Origin: Gammaproteobacteria bacterium
GTDB lineage: Bacteria > Pseudomonadota > Gammaproteobacteria > Pseudomonadales > PIVM01
Length of the DNA stretch: 64,000 nucleotides
Assembly: GCA_003353945.1 (NCBI GenBank)
Contig: PIVM01000002.1
Location: 98,319-162,318 of the forward strand
Direction: 5' to 3'
Below are positions 56,073 to 64,000 of this stretch, in pieces. The translations under genes were made by a program, and so were the position numbers. Position 1 is the first letter of the stretch. Every line of letters begins with the position of its first letter. The notes beneath the pieces were generated by a model. It was not told where the DNA came from. It saw only the letters and a program-made list of their open reading frames with translations, and did not search any database.

Positions 56073-57008
56073 TTACCCGTCAGCGTTAATGCGCTTAATT
56101 AGATCGGCCAGTACAGTTTCAGCCTGATTATTATCGACCTGACAGGTTCCTGCCGCATGGTGTCCGCCACCATTGTATTCGAGCATTAATTCTCCGACAT
56201 TGGTTTTAGAGCTGCGATCAAATATTGATTTGCCCGTGGCGAAAACGGTGTTTTGTTTCTTCAGACCCCAAAGCTGGTGTATGGAAATGTTGCATTCTGG
56301 GAACAGGGCGTAGATGACAAAGCGGTTTCCTGCGTGAATGACCTCTTCATTTCGCAGATCAAGCACTACAAGGTTTTGGTGAACGGTAGAGCAGCGTTTA
56401 ATTTGTTCTTTAAACTTGGCATCCTGCTCAAAGTAAAGTTCAATGCGTTCTTTAACATCTGGTAAAGAGAGGATTTCATCTATGTTATGGTTTCGGCAAT
56501 AGTCGATTAAATCCATCATCAAGCTATAGTTGGAAATTCGAAACTCGCGGAAACGCCCGAGACCGGTACGAGCATCCATCAAGAAATTAAGCAAATCCCA
56601 ACCTTCAGGATTAAGCGCTTCTTCCTTGCTGAATTGTGCAGAGTCACCCTTATCGACGGCCTCCATCATTTCCCTCCATTTTGTGGGGAAAGCCTTTTCC
56701 GCGCCATAGTGGTCATAAACGACACGAGCCGCTGAGGGAGCCTCGGGGTCGATAATATGGTTTTCTCTTTTTTCGTTACGAATGGTTTCGGATAGGTGGT
56801 GGTCAAAGGCCAAATGAATACCCTCCACATACGGAAGGTTAGTCGAGATATCCTGGTCAGTGATATCGATGATACCGTCCTGCATATCTTTCGGGTGTAC
56901 AAATTTAATATCGTTGATCAAATCTAAATGTTTGAGCAACACTGCACAGACTAAACCGTCAAAATCACTACGTGTTACTAAACGAAATTGCTTTCCCCCT
57001 TCAGACAT
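56073..57008 (-). CDS. DHH/DHHA1 phosphoesterase
   Basis: 311 residues from the ATG at 57008, with GGGGGTGA upstream. SDFDGLVCAVLL (motif I, D-x-D), HLAFDHHLSE (the DHH motif) and the C-terminal GGGHHAAGTCQV of DHHA1 are present. Relatives are nano-RNases, cyclic dinucleotide phosphodiesterases and exopolyphosphatase-like enzymes. The substrate is unknown; a nucleotide role near c-di-GMP genes is possible but not shown. Confidence 0.88.
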   Translation of the reverse strand: MSEGGKQFRLVTRSDFDGLVCAVLLKHLDLINDIKFVHPKDMQDGIIDITDQDISTNLPYVEGIHLAFDHHLSETIRNEKRENHIIDPEAPSAARVVYDHYGAEKAFPTKWREMMEAVDKGDSAQFSKEEALNPEGWDLLNFLMDARTGLGRFREFRISNYSLMMDLIDYCRNHNIDEILSLPDVKERIELYFEQDAKFKEQIKRCSTVHQNLVVLDLRNEEVIHAGNRFVIYALFPECNISIHQLWGLKKQNTVFATGKSIFDRSSKTNVGELMLEYNGGGHHAAGTCQVDNNQAETVLADLIKRINADG

Positions 57009-57852
57009 TTCTATCACCCCCTTTCCGTTGTAGCAATAATGAAGTCAGTATAGACGAGATCGGAGTTTCGGCATTGCCAAGTGGGTAACTAAATGTAATT
57101 TCCTTGAATGAATTGCTTAAGTAAGCCTCATCTCTAGAGCCGGCGCTCCATTCCTGTTCCACATTAGCCGATTAGCGTATGAGACACATCAATGTCAGAC
57201 TGCTGTGCATAAACTGTAATTATCCCTGAAAAGATAAATGATCTTGTCTGTTTGAATGTGGCAGTCTGCTCTTGTGGATGAGAATATGTAAATAAGATCA
57301 ACAGTGGAAAACGCACTAACCCAAAGAATGGTTATCTTCTTTTGGAAAGTTTGGTTGTTTAATTTAGTTCTGATTAAAAACAGTTTTATGATTGCAGTTG
57401 AAGTGATCTAAGGGAAGAGAGTTATTGTTAAATCTGGTGTTGAAAGAAGTTAATCAGGCAGTGCTCCGATCAGGTTTTTCTTGCTCTTTAACACCGTCAA
57501 TAAAATTAACACCTTCAATTACATCGGCTAATAACTCAAAACCATGTAGCCTTTGCCAACGTTTCTCTGTCGTCTAAGCCAACTTAAAAACCATGGCTAA
57601 TATGGTATTCCTGGCTACACAGTTTCTTGTCTTGGCTGTCCTTAATTGCACTGGGTTTTGAACATTAAATCCAACAGCTTAGCTTATTAAAATGGTCTGT
57701 GCGTGACAAAATGCGCGAAAAGATAAAATAAAACAGGAGCTTACCGTGTTTGTAAGGGGCAAATCCATAATCCACTTCCACGCACTTTTAAATTTCCTAT
57801 TAACACTACTAATGAAAAGAGTTTTTTAATCTGTTGAGATATTAATATCAAA
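57009..57852. other. Intergenic region with mobile-element debris
   Basis: About 840 bp. Apart from the transposase remnant at 57454-57651 I see no gene, RNA or repeat. It is AT-rich with scattered stops. Confidence 0.45.
57454..57651 (-). pseudogene. IS256-family transposase, C-terminal remnant
   Basis: The minus strand encodes TILAMVFKLA, an in-frame TAG, then EKRWQRLHGFELLADVIEGV and NFIDGVKE, closely matching the C-terminal end of IS256/mutator-type transposases (MVFKL..AEK.W.RL.G...LA.VI.GV.F.DG, from memory). About 65 codons remain. No terminal inverted repeats were found. Confidence 0.6.
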
Positions 57853-58047
57853 CTAAAGGGGTGGCACTCCCAGTTTTTCTAGGTACGCATTTACGGCGTT
57901 GTCCACGGCCTCCTGTTCGCTAATATCCCCATACTGATCCCATAGTGTAATCTTGCAGGCTGCACTCAAACTTACAAATGCTTGCTCGTGTTGCAAGTAC
58001 TCTTGCCCATCCACCGTCACAGTTTCAATGTAGCTTATCCACGGCAT
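57853..58047 (-). CDS. Small hypothetical protein (64 aa)
   Basis: MPWISYIETVTVDGQEYL then an acidic helical end (EQEAVDNAVNAYLEKLGVPPL). Not recognised. Its ATG overlaps the 3' end of the upstream fragment (58025-58288), as in paired small genes such as toxin-immunity or toxin-antitoxin sets. No clear ribosome site. Confidence 0.45.
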   Translation of the reverse strand: MPWISYIETVTVDGQEYLQHEQAFVSLSAACKITLWDQYGDISEQEAVDNAVNAYLEKLGVPPL

Positions 58048-58288
58048 TTTTTAGTTCATCGAAGATTGCGTAGTCAATATCGATAGCAAAGTCAGCGAAT
58101 TCAAACCCACCTACCCAATAAAGGAGACTCATTTCAGTTTCTGTATCTACACCATTGTGTAGCTTTACGAAATTATCGTCGTAACCCTTAATTGCGCACC
58201 AAGCGTCTTCGAGAACAACGCAATCTAGCGTATTAAGTACAGCAGTAATTTGATCTTCAGGATAGTGGTTTTTTTTTAAGAGGCTTAT
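58025..58288 (-). pseudogene. Open fragment without start, small acidic protein
   Basis: About 87 codons of coding-like sequence (HYPEDQITAVLNTLDCVVLE, EMSLLYWVGGFEFADFAIDI) ending LKNAVDKLH. No start codon is found before the ATG inside MSLLYW, and a TAA lies just upstream. Probably a 5'-truncated gene; family unknown. Confidence 0.4.
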
Positions 58289-58351
58289 TTAAGAGTGGGT
58301 GTCCATGTAATTGGTTTCGTATGTATCAGTAAGCAAATAAATAATAGCCCT

Positions 58352-58415
58352 TGAGCCGAATAAGAACTATTATTCGGCTCACAATATGATTCAAATAGGA
58401 TAAATAATCGGCTCA
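58352..58415 (+). promoter_or_regulatory. Repeated palindromic site at the fic start
   Basis: TGAGCCGAATAA (58352-58363) and its exact complement TTATTCGGCTCA (58370-58381) form a 12-bp inverted repeat, and a third half-site TAATCGGCTC (58406-58415) abuts the fic ATG. Such an arrangement suits an autorepressor; the Fic protein itself ends in a winged-helix domain. Confidence 0.65.
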
Positions 58416-59608
58416 TGTACATCTGGCAGCAGCCCGATTGGGCGCTCGAAGGCGCTAAAGGTAAGAAGAAAGCCATGCCTCCACCGGCCTTTAGCTGGCA
58501 AAGCGATGCGTTGCAGGCACGGCTGGATAAGGTGCGTCTGCTACAGGGCCGCTTGTTGGGGCAGTCAGATCTTGTTATGCCGGATGCCGACCACGAGGCG
58601 CAATTGGATGCCTTGGTTCAATCAGCCCTAAAAACCTCCGAAATTGAAGGAGAGACCCTCAACGTCGGTTCGGTCAGGTCCTCGGTGGTGCGCAAATTAG
58701 GCCTGGAGAAAGCGGGTTTTGTTGCAGGCTTGAAAGATGCCCCCGGCACTCCGCTAACCGAAGCGCTGGTGAGCCTGTTAATTGAGGCAACGCAGCTAGA
58801 AGAGGGGGGCGAGTCGCTCACCATCGAGATATTGTGCCAGTGGCAAGCAGCGTTGTTTGCAGAGCCGCCCATCATTAAGGTGCGTATCGGCGAGTTGCGT
58901 GGTGAAGATCCCATGCAGGTGGTATCGGGCCGTATCGACAAACCCACAGTACATTTTGAGGCCCCACCGCGAAACTTCTTAACGCAAGAGTTGGATCGAT
59001 TCGTTGAGTGGTTTAATTCACCCCCCGAGGATTTAGACCCCTTACTGCGAGCCGGTATTGCCCACCTATGGTTGATCACCCTGCATCCTTTTGATGACGG
59101 TAATGGTCGTGTGTGTCGTGCGGTGACTGACCGTGCCCTGGCGCAGGCGGAGCAATCCAGTATTCGTTTCTATTCCTTAAGCGCCGCCATTATGGCCCGA
59201 CGTAATGAATACTATGACCAGCTGGAGTCGGCACAAAAAGGAACTCTGGATATCACCCTCTGGTTAAGCTGGTTTCTTACCGTGCTGGAGGATGCCTTAA
59301 ATCAGGGTTTGGCACGCTTTCAACGCGTAGTGGATAAAACCCGCTTCTGGCGCCAACACAGTCAGAGCGTGTTAAGTGAGCGGCAAATCAAAGTGCTCAA
59401 TCGCCTGCTAAATGGACAGGACGAAACTTTTAAGCAAGGTATCAATGCCAGCAAATATATGAGCCTAGCCAAAGTCAGTAAAGCCACCGCGACGCGAGAG
59501 TTGACGGACTTATTGCAAAAACACTGTTTAATCAAATTGCCCGGCGGTGGGCGCAGTACGCGTTATGCCATCAATGCTAGGAATGATGTTAGGCGCGAGA
59601 ATTGGTGA
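58415..59608 (+). CDS. Fic family protein, class II with N-terminal inhibitory helix
   Basis: 397 residues. It starts MYIWQQPDWA like DUF4172-Fic proteins. The inhibitory motif T74-SEI-EG lies before the Fic core, H224PFDDGNGR is the full catalytic motif, and a C-terminal winged helix (about 320-390, SKATATRELTDLLQKH) may bind DNA. It transfers AMP from ATP to a target hydroxyl, or removes it. GC and codon use differ from the AT-rich sequence around it, so it was probably acquired with the neighbouring hsdM remnant; Fic genes are often inserted in type I restriction loci. Confidence 0.92.
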   Translation: MYIWQQPDWALEGAKGKKKAMPPPAFSWQSDALQARLDKVRLLQGRLLGQSDLVMPDADHEAQLDALVQSALKTSEIEGETLNVGSVRSSVVRKLGLEKAGFVAGLKDAPGTPLTEALVSLLIEATQLEEGGESLTIEILCQWQAALFAEPPIIKVRIGELRGEDPMQVVSGRIDKPTVHFEAPPRNFLTQELDRFVEWFNSPPEDLDPLLRAGIAHLWLITLHPFDDGNGRVCRAVTDRALAQAEQSSIRFYSLSAAIMARRNEYYDQLESAQKGTLDITLWLSWFLTVLEDALNQGLARFQRVVDKTRFWRQHSQSVLSERQIKVLNRLLNGQDETFKQGINASKYMSLAKVSKATATRELTDLLQKHCLIKLPGGGRSTRYAINARNDVRRENW

Positions 59609-59700
59609 GCACACAAGATCGGATCGCTAAACTGTGGAACCTCTGTAACTTGCTACGAGATGATGGAGTGATCGAGCGTGAAAAACTCTTGCGAGCATGA
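59605..59700 (+). pseudogene. hsdM N-terminal remnant
   Basis: A GTG overlapping the fic stop encodes IAKLWNLCNLLRDDGV, the start of type I restriction methylase subunits, then leaves the family and stops after 31 residues. It indicates a deleted type I restriction-modification locus. Confidence 0.55.
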
Positions 59701-59736
59701 GGAGGTGACTTCGTCGAGGATGGCAATAATTTCTGA

Positions 59737-59979
59737 ACTGCCACTTGGCAGGGGGTTCTTACCCTCCTTTTTACGGATAAACGTGGTGCCATAAACAATA
59801 ACCTGCCGCCGATATTGGAAAGACTTGCGATAGAGCCCAGGCATTGGCTGTATATGAGTCGACATTTCGAAAGTCATTTTAAAGGATTTGTCGGCGCATT
59901 GTATCAAGTCAAACAGGCATACATGGAGTTGGGATGCCAGCGTGCACCAGGGTTGTGCCCCTGTCAGTTATTGAGCTGA
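59737..59979 (+). pseudogene. Coding remnant, unidentified
   Basis: An open frame of about 80 codons with protein-like sequence (ERLAIEPRHWLYMSRHFESH, FKGFVGALYQVKQAYMELG) but no start codon at its head. It resembles ends of proteins I associate with insertion sequences, without certainty. Confidence 0.35.
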
Positions 59980-60746
59980 TTTGTCTTCAGTTATCTCCAT
60001 CATTTATTCGTATTGCAGGCGGATTGGCAAGAGCAGCTTATTGGTCTGAAGACCATAGGCATTGCGCTATTTTCAAATAGTTGCTGAAGAATTTCGTTCT
60101 TCGTGATTTTTTCAAATACCGCTATGTTGATTTTCAGTGCAGTTGCTTTGAAAGTGTTTTTTTTGATTGGGTGTCCATATAGTTCGTCTTTCCATATAGT
60201 TCGAAGTCCGCTCTTAGGCATGAGAAAATCTGGCTCGATTTGAACTGGCAGCTATAGTACGTAAAAGTCAGTTCTTCTCCTTATACCTGTTGAATATATA
60301 TTGCTTAGCAATTTCAGGAAGGTGCCCATTCCTGCCGCTCAAGGAGATGTATTTCGGCACTCTGAAACGACTGGTTTGTTACGGTAAACCTAGTACAGTC
60401 ATGGGCTGTTGATCACCCATTATAGTTATTCAGCTTACGGGTGAATTGATTCCCTTTACCATTTCAGCGAAAACGCAAAGACAAGAATCCTTTTTCGACA
60501 AATGGAAACGGCTCCTATGAGCAAGCAAGCGAGTCATCAACAGGACCGTTAGAAATTTGACTAAAATGGGATGCTGACTATCTAATCAGATCCGCCAACA
60601 ACACAGCCTTTTTGCATTATGCAAACTTTAGTTGTGAGTGGTGACAAACACGGATAGGCTGAGCGTGAAAATAAAAATAAAGTGAATCTTGCTGTATCGC
60701 TTCCCAACACCAGTACGAAATTGACCTTTTACAAGGGGATAACTTT
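59980..60746. other. Gene-poor region
   Basis: About 770 bp. A 73-codon minus-strand frame at 60000-60221 has no ribosome site or family pattern. I see no RNA gene, and only the promoter region of the next lipoprotein is expected at its right end. Confidence 0.4.
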
Positions 60747-61733
60747 GTGAACGGACTAAATAAACTGCTTACAGGTGTTGCAGCTGCAGCGATCGTTGTT
60801 TTTGGAGCGGGTTGTATAATAACTGAATTTCCTCCAGTCCTACTACATTGGTACTTTGATAGTGATGGTGATGGTGATGGTCATGGCGATCCTGAGATTG
60901 TTAAAAGAGCAGAAGAACAACCGGAGCGGTATGTGGCTAGTCGCCGAGATTGTGATGATACCGATGCTGCTATCAATCCAGATGCCCTCGAAGTATTCGA
61001 TAGCATTGATAATGACTGTGATGGAGTGATCGATAACGTAGCTTATTGGTACGCCGATATTGACGAGGATGGTTACGGTGATCCCACTGTTAGCCTCCAG
61101 CAGCCAACACAGCCTGTTGGCTATGTGCTAGATAACACAGATTGTGAGGTCAATAATCCTGATATTAATCCGGGTGCAGGGGAAACTGATGGCGATAGCA
61201 TCGACAACAACTGTGACGGAATAATCGATGAATATGCCATTGGTTATGCTGGTCCTGCCGGTGGTATTGTGTTTTATCTGGACGAAACGGGCTATCATGG
61301 CCTGGAGGTGTCGCCAGTTGATCTAGACGATGAGACGACTATTGTTGAATGGGGCTGCCACTACACAGATGTACCAGGAGCTGAAGGGACAGCTATTGGA
61401 ACTGGCGCCCAGAATACCGCAGATATATTGGCAGCGGGATGTACTGCTGATGACTCCAATAATCCCGTTGCCGCTGATCTAGTCAGCGCCTATAGCTTGA
61501 ACGGATTTAACGATTGGTACCTCCCGTCAGTAGACGAAGTCTATGAACTATTTTTAGTTAAGGAGTTAGTTAGTAGTAAGTTGATTAGTTTCTATTGGAC
61601 GTCCAGCGAGTCCGTAGAATTTAAAAACATAGCTCATTCTATATCCATGATCAGTGGGGAATTCTATGGTTACGTGTCGTATAAGGATAATAGGTTTGGA
61701 GATATTCGGGTGAGAGCCATACGATCTTTTTAA
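60747..61733 (+). CDS. Lipoprotein with MopE-type metal-binding repeats and DUF1566 domain
   Basis: 328 residues from GTG with AAGGGG upstream. Lipobox VFGAGC (Cys23). Residues 35-160 have Asp-rich units (DSDGDGDGHGDP, DCDDTDAAINPDA, DSIDNDCDGVIDN, DNNCDGIIDEY), as in MopE and thrombospondin-type calcium or copper binding repeats. The C-terminal half is DUF1566/Lcl-like (GFNDWYLPSVDEVYELF, YWTSSE, VRAIRSF), linked to surface attachment. A cell-surface role that needs calcium is a reasonable inference. It stands alone. Confidence 0.82.
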   Translation: MNGLNKLLTGVAAAAIVVFGAGCIITEFPPVLLHWYFDSDGDGDGHGDPEIVKRAEEQPERYVASRRDCDDTDAAINPDALEVFDSIDNDCDGVIDNVAYWYADIDEDGYGDPTVSLQQPTQPVGYVLDNTDCEVNNPDINPGAGETDGDSIDNNCDGIIDEYAIGYAGPAGGIVFYLDETGYHGLEVSPVDLDDETTIVEWGCHYTDVPGAEGTAIGTGAQNTADILAAGCTADDSNNPVAADLVSAYSLNGFNDWYLPSVDEVYELFLVKELVSSKLISFYWTSSESVEFKNIAHSISMISGEFYGYVSYKDNRFGDIRVRAIRSF

Positions 61734-61747
61734 CTCGTGAGCCCTGA

Positions 61748-61924
61748 GTTCGAGAGCTTTTTGATGCACTTTTAGTACCGAAAATAAGCCGGTTTGCGTT
61801 TTTACATAGCCTGTCTAAGAAACGTAAACTGGCCTTCTCGAAGCTTGGAATGCCTATATCTCGCCCTGAGGCATTCAGTCAATCTTATGAAGCGCTAAAG
61901 GACCGTTCGGTGGAATACGTTTAG
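61748..61924 (+). pseudogene. Coding-like fragment, unidentified
   Basis: A 58-codon open frame (SKKRKLAFSKLGMPISRPEA, FSQSYEALKDRSVEYV) right after the lipoprotein stop, with no start codon at its head. Possibly debris of a mobile element. The rest of the gap to 62015 shows nothing. Confidence 0.25.
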
Positions 61925-62015
61925 TTTTATCACTGTTTTTTCGGTATATCAATACTACCAGGTAGAAAGCATTCTTTTAACCCAAAGCCAGCGCAGTCGC
62001 TGCCTGTAAAGAAAA

Positions 62016-62138
62016 TTGCCGGTTGCATCGCTGGTTAAGAAGGATAATGAAACGTTTATTGAGTTGCTACAAAGGCTAGAAGCTGCTATTGATCTTGCTT
62101 GGGAAGAAGAAATATATACCGATGAAATTAATGGATAG
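62016..62138 (+). CDS. Very small hypothetical protein (40 aa)
   Basis: TTG start preceded by an AAAGAAAA stretch. MPVASLVKKDNETFIELLQR then LEAAIDLAWEEEIYTDEING: an amphipathic acidic helix. It ends 6 bp before the PRiA4-ORF3-like ATG and may be co-translated. It could instead be the C-terminal remnant of a longer protein. Confidence 0.35.
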   Translation: MPVASLVKKDNETFIELLQRLEAAIDLAWEEEIYTDEING

Positions 62139-62144
62139 AATTCA

Positions 62145-62711
62145 ATGACAGTTAAATCTTTAAGATCTGTATATCAGATTAAAGTCACTCTTTTTGATGT
62201 TGAGCCCCCTATTTGGCGACGTATCCTTGTTCAAGGCTCTATCAATCTTCCTGATTTCCATTCTGTGCTTCAGTATTCAATGGGATGGTGTGATTGCCAT
62301 CTGCATCAGTTTAGTGCTGATGGGAAGTATTATGGGATTCCTGATGATGAGTTTGACGAAGGCGATACTATTGATGAGAGTCAGTATAAGTTATCGGATC
62401 TAATAGGGGCAGAAGGTGATTCTATTCTGTATGAATATGACTTTGGTGATAACTGGATGCATCATGTTGTACTTGAAAAGGTATTGCCCTATGAGAAGGG
62501 AATGGATCTGCCACAATGTGTAGAAGGTGAAAGGAACTGTCCTCCTGAAGATGTCGGAGGTCCTCCTGGATATGAAAACTTTCTAGAGGCTATAACGGAT
62601 AGGAGCCATGAAGAGCATGAAGACTTTATGGAATGGATAGGTGGAGACTTTGATCCTGAAGAGTTTGATGTTGTTGTGACTAATCAGATTCTGTATGACC
62701 ATTGCGATTAA
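62145..62711 (+). CDS. Plasmid pRiA4b ORF-3-like protein
   Basis: 188 residues with the PRiA4_ORF3 pattern: VYQIKVTLFDVEPPIWRRIL, LPDFHSVLQYSMGWCDCHLH, LYEYDFGDNWMHHVVLEK and CPPEDVGGPPGYENFLEA. The family is spread by plasmids and insertion sequences (IS1096 TnpR-like) and its biochemical role is not settled. It overlaps no neighbour in frame but is followed closely by two more small genes. Confidence 0.88.
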   Translation: MTVKSLRSVYQIKVTLFDVEPPIWRRILVQGSINLPDFHSVLQYSMGWCDCHLHQFSADGKYYGIPDDEFDEGDTIDESQYKLSDLIGAEGDSILYEYDFGDNWMHHVVLEKVLPYEKGMDLPQCVEGERNCPPEDVGGPPGYENFLEAITDRSHEEHEDFMEWIGGDFDPEEFDVVVTNQILYDHCD

Positions 62712-62779
62712 CCGGGAAAAGACACAAAACACTAAAGTGGGACGAGAGTACTCGTTTATCCTGCAGTTGGAAAAAAGAG

Positions 62780-63145
62780 ATGGCATATAAACATATCTGG
62801 GAAGCAAAAGGGCTGCTAGCCAAGCATTACGGAATTCTAACTGTAGAGGAAATATTGTCTTCAATTAATGAGATGTATGGCAATGTGAAATTTGATGGCA
62901 TTAGCTATCGGATTGTAGATCTATCTGAAGTTGATGAAATTATAGTAGCAGTTGAAGATGTGAAAAAGCTCGTCGCCCACGAGGTTGTTCCATCAATGAG
63001 CAATTCAAAATTAAAGTTTGCAGTTGTATCTACTAACGAAAAATTACCGGAGTTATTGGCCGCATTTAAACACAAGGGTGGTAATATTCCTTGGGAGATA
63101 AAAATACATTCCACCATTGAAGAGGCTAGAGAGTGGGTCTCATAA
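62780..63145 (+). CDS. SpoIIAA-like (STAS-type) small protein
   Basis: 121 residues from the ATG at 62780, with AAAGAG upstream; the longer frame from 62702 lacks support. MAYKHIWEAKGLLAKHYGIL then FDGISYRIVDLSEVDEI matches the family of small proteins resembling SpoIIAA. Function unknown. It lies 3 bp before the GNAT gene. Confidence 0.7.
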   Translation: MAYKHIWEAKGLLAKHYGILTVEEILSSINEMYGNVKFDGISYRIVDLSEVDEIIVAVEDVKKLVAHEVVPSMSNSKLKFAVVSTNEKLPELLAAFKHKGGNIPWEIKIHSTIEEAREWVS

Positions 63146-63148
63146 CGA

Positions 63149-63655
63149 ATGGGTATTCGAGCAGAACAACCAACTGACATTAAAAAGATATGGCGTATCA
63201 ATGCATCTGCATTCGAGACTGAAGCAGAAGCTAATCTTGTGGATATCCTTAGGGCTAGCGGAGTTTCGAATATCTCATTGGTATATGAAGAAGATGGTGA
63301 ATTAGTAGGCCATATATTCTTTACACCTGTTGAGCTAATAGGCGATGCATCAGGCTTGAAATTAATAGGGTTGGCTCCTATGGCAGTAATTCCTGAAATG
63401 CAAAACAAAGGTATTGGTTCATTATTGGTTAAAGCCGGAATACAACGGTGTCTATCCGATGGTTATGATGCAATTGTTGTTCTTGGACATCCTGATTACT
63501 ATCCAAGGTTTGGTTTTGTGCCTTCTGTTAACCATGGAATCAAATCTGAATACGATGTTCCAGAAGAAGTATTTATGGTATTGGAACTCAAGGAGAATGT
63601 ATTAAAAGGAAAGCAGGGTACGATTAGGTATCATGAGGCATTTGGATGTGTATAG
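63149..63655 (+). CDS. GNAT family N-acetyltransferase
   Basis: 168 residues. The acetyl-CoA loop is NKGIGSLLVKAGI and the domain runs IRAEQPTDIKKIWRINASAF to VVLGHPDYYPRFGFVPSV, the YhbS-like subgroup. The substrate is unknown. It is third of three small AT-rich genes in a row, typical of cassette-like accessory DNA. Confidence 0.88.
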   Translation: MGIRAEQPTDIKKIWRINASAFETEAEANLVDILRASGVSNISLVYEEDGELVGHIFFTPVELIGDASGLKLIGLAPMAVIPEMQNKGIGSLLVKAGIQRCLSDGYDAIVVLGHPDYYPRFGFVPSVNHGIKSEYDVPEEVFMVLELKENVLKGKQGTIRYHEAFGCV

Positions 63656-64000
63656 GATCGATACTACTGCCCCTATTAGCCCAATAAAAACATAATCTAA
63701 GGCAGTAATAACATTTCAGATTTAAATTGGTCCCCTCCCCGTATAATTTATCTGCTGGAGAATTTATTACACCCAGTAAGATTTGACCTTGATTCAAATA
63801 GGCAATTTGAAAAGAGATACACAGGATCAGGATTTAGCGATAAGTTATACACTCTAAGGAACTCAGAGCAGCTAACTATGGGTTGTCTGGCGTCAACTAT
63901 CGTGGCCGGTTTCGCGACAATTAGGATGGCCGCTTAGTTGTCTTACTCCTGCTTGAACTGTTTTTGGCTAGTTGGTGTGCTTTGCGGTAACTTTCACCTT
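63656..64000. other. Right-end intergenic region
   Basis: About 345 bp. The left 225 bp hold nothing I recognise; the right 117 bp may be the end of an insertion sequence (next entry). Confidence 0.4.
63884..64000 (-). mobile_element. Possible IS21-type element terminus, cut by window edge
   Basis: The stretch begins TGTCTGGCG, and TGGCCG recurs at 63903 and 63926, resembling the multiple terminal repeats of IS21-like elements. On the minus strand the last codons of a frame (KVKVTAKHTN, stop at 63968-63970) enter from beyond the window. The evidence is thin. Confidence 0.3.

Noticed and set aside
60000-60221. 73-codon minus-strand frame
   Set aside because: No ribosome site, no family pattern and Cys/Ser-rich end; not supported as a gene.
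1-64000. tRNA, rRNA or other housekeeping RNA genes
   Set aside because: No cloverleaf-like or rRNA-like stretch was noticed by eye; a tRNAscan or Infernal run would be needed to exclude them.

Overview
The window looks like chromosome of a Gram-negative gammaproteobacterium, probably a marine or environmental aerobe. This rests on the gene order proA-nadD-rsfS-rlmH-mrdA-mrdB-mltB-rlpA-dacA-ybeD-lipB-lipA (25.6-37.1 kb), which is the order known from Pseudomonas-like gammaproteobacteria, and on TonB receptor, lipoprotein and RND genes that need an outer membrane. The exact genus cannot be read from the sequence. No rRNA, tRNA or CRISPR array was seen.

Left part (1-13.5 kb): catabolic genes. 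An amidohydrolase cut by the window edge, a SnoaL-like protein, a small conserved protein, an acyl-CoA synthetase, a PlsC-type acyltransferase and a molybdopterin oxidoreductase lie in one direction. A secreted Nudix protein, a LuxR-type regulator, a large lipoprotein, a CaiB-type CoA-transferase and a YtcJ-type amidohydrolase follow. They suggest activation and breakdown of a carboxylic acid of unknown identity.

Middle part (13.5-37.1 kb): a shikimate kinase, a DUF2914 membrane protein, a TonB receptor paired with a YfiR-type hybrid kinase, a radical SAM protein beside mtnA, a response regulator with a C-terminal membrane anchor, a DnaJ-domain membrane protein, DedA, and then the long housekeeping block for proline, NAD, ribosome maturation, cell elongation and lipoate.

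Accessory part (37.2-57 kb): two paralogous RND exporters, one intact (37.3-39.7 kb) and one split by a stop codon (53.2-55.7 kb), flank about 13.5 kb. The genes at both inner edges are truncated: an ERCC4-type nuclease on the left and a diguanylate cyclase on the right. Inside lie a five-gene corrinoid methyltransferase operon (two B12-binding proteins, two UroD/MtaA-like methyltransferases, one RACo-like activase), facing a TetR gene across a perfect 20-bp palindrome, and a 1219-residue repeat lipoprotein preceded by a c-di-GMP-I riboswitch.

Right part (57-64 kb): a gene-poor, decayed region. It holds an IS256-type transposase remnant, a Fic protein with a repeated palindromic site at its start, an hsdM remnant, a MopE/DUF1566 lipoprotein, small cassette-like genes (PRiA4-ORF3-like, SpoIIAA-like, GNAT) and a possible insertion sequence end at the edge. 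Short tandem duplications of 7-15 bp recur across the whole window, several of them on or next to stop codons.
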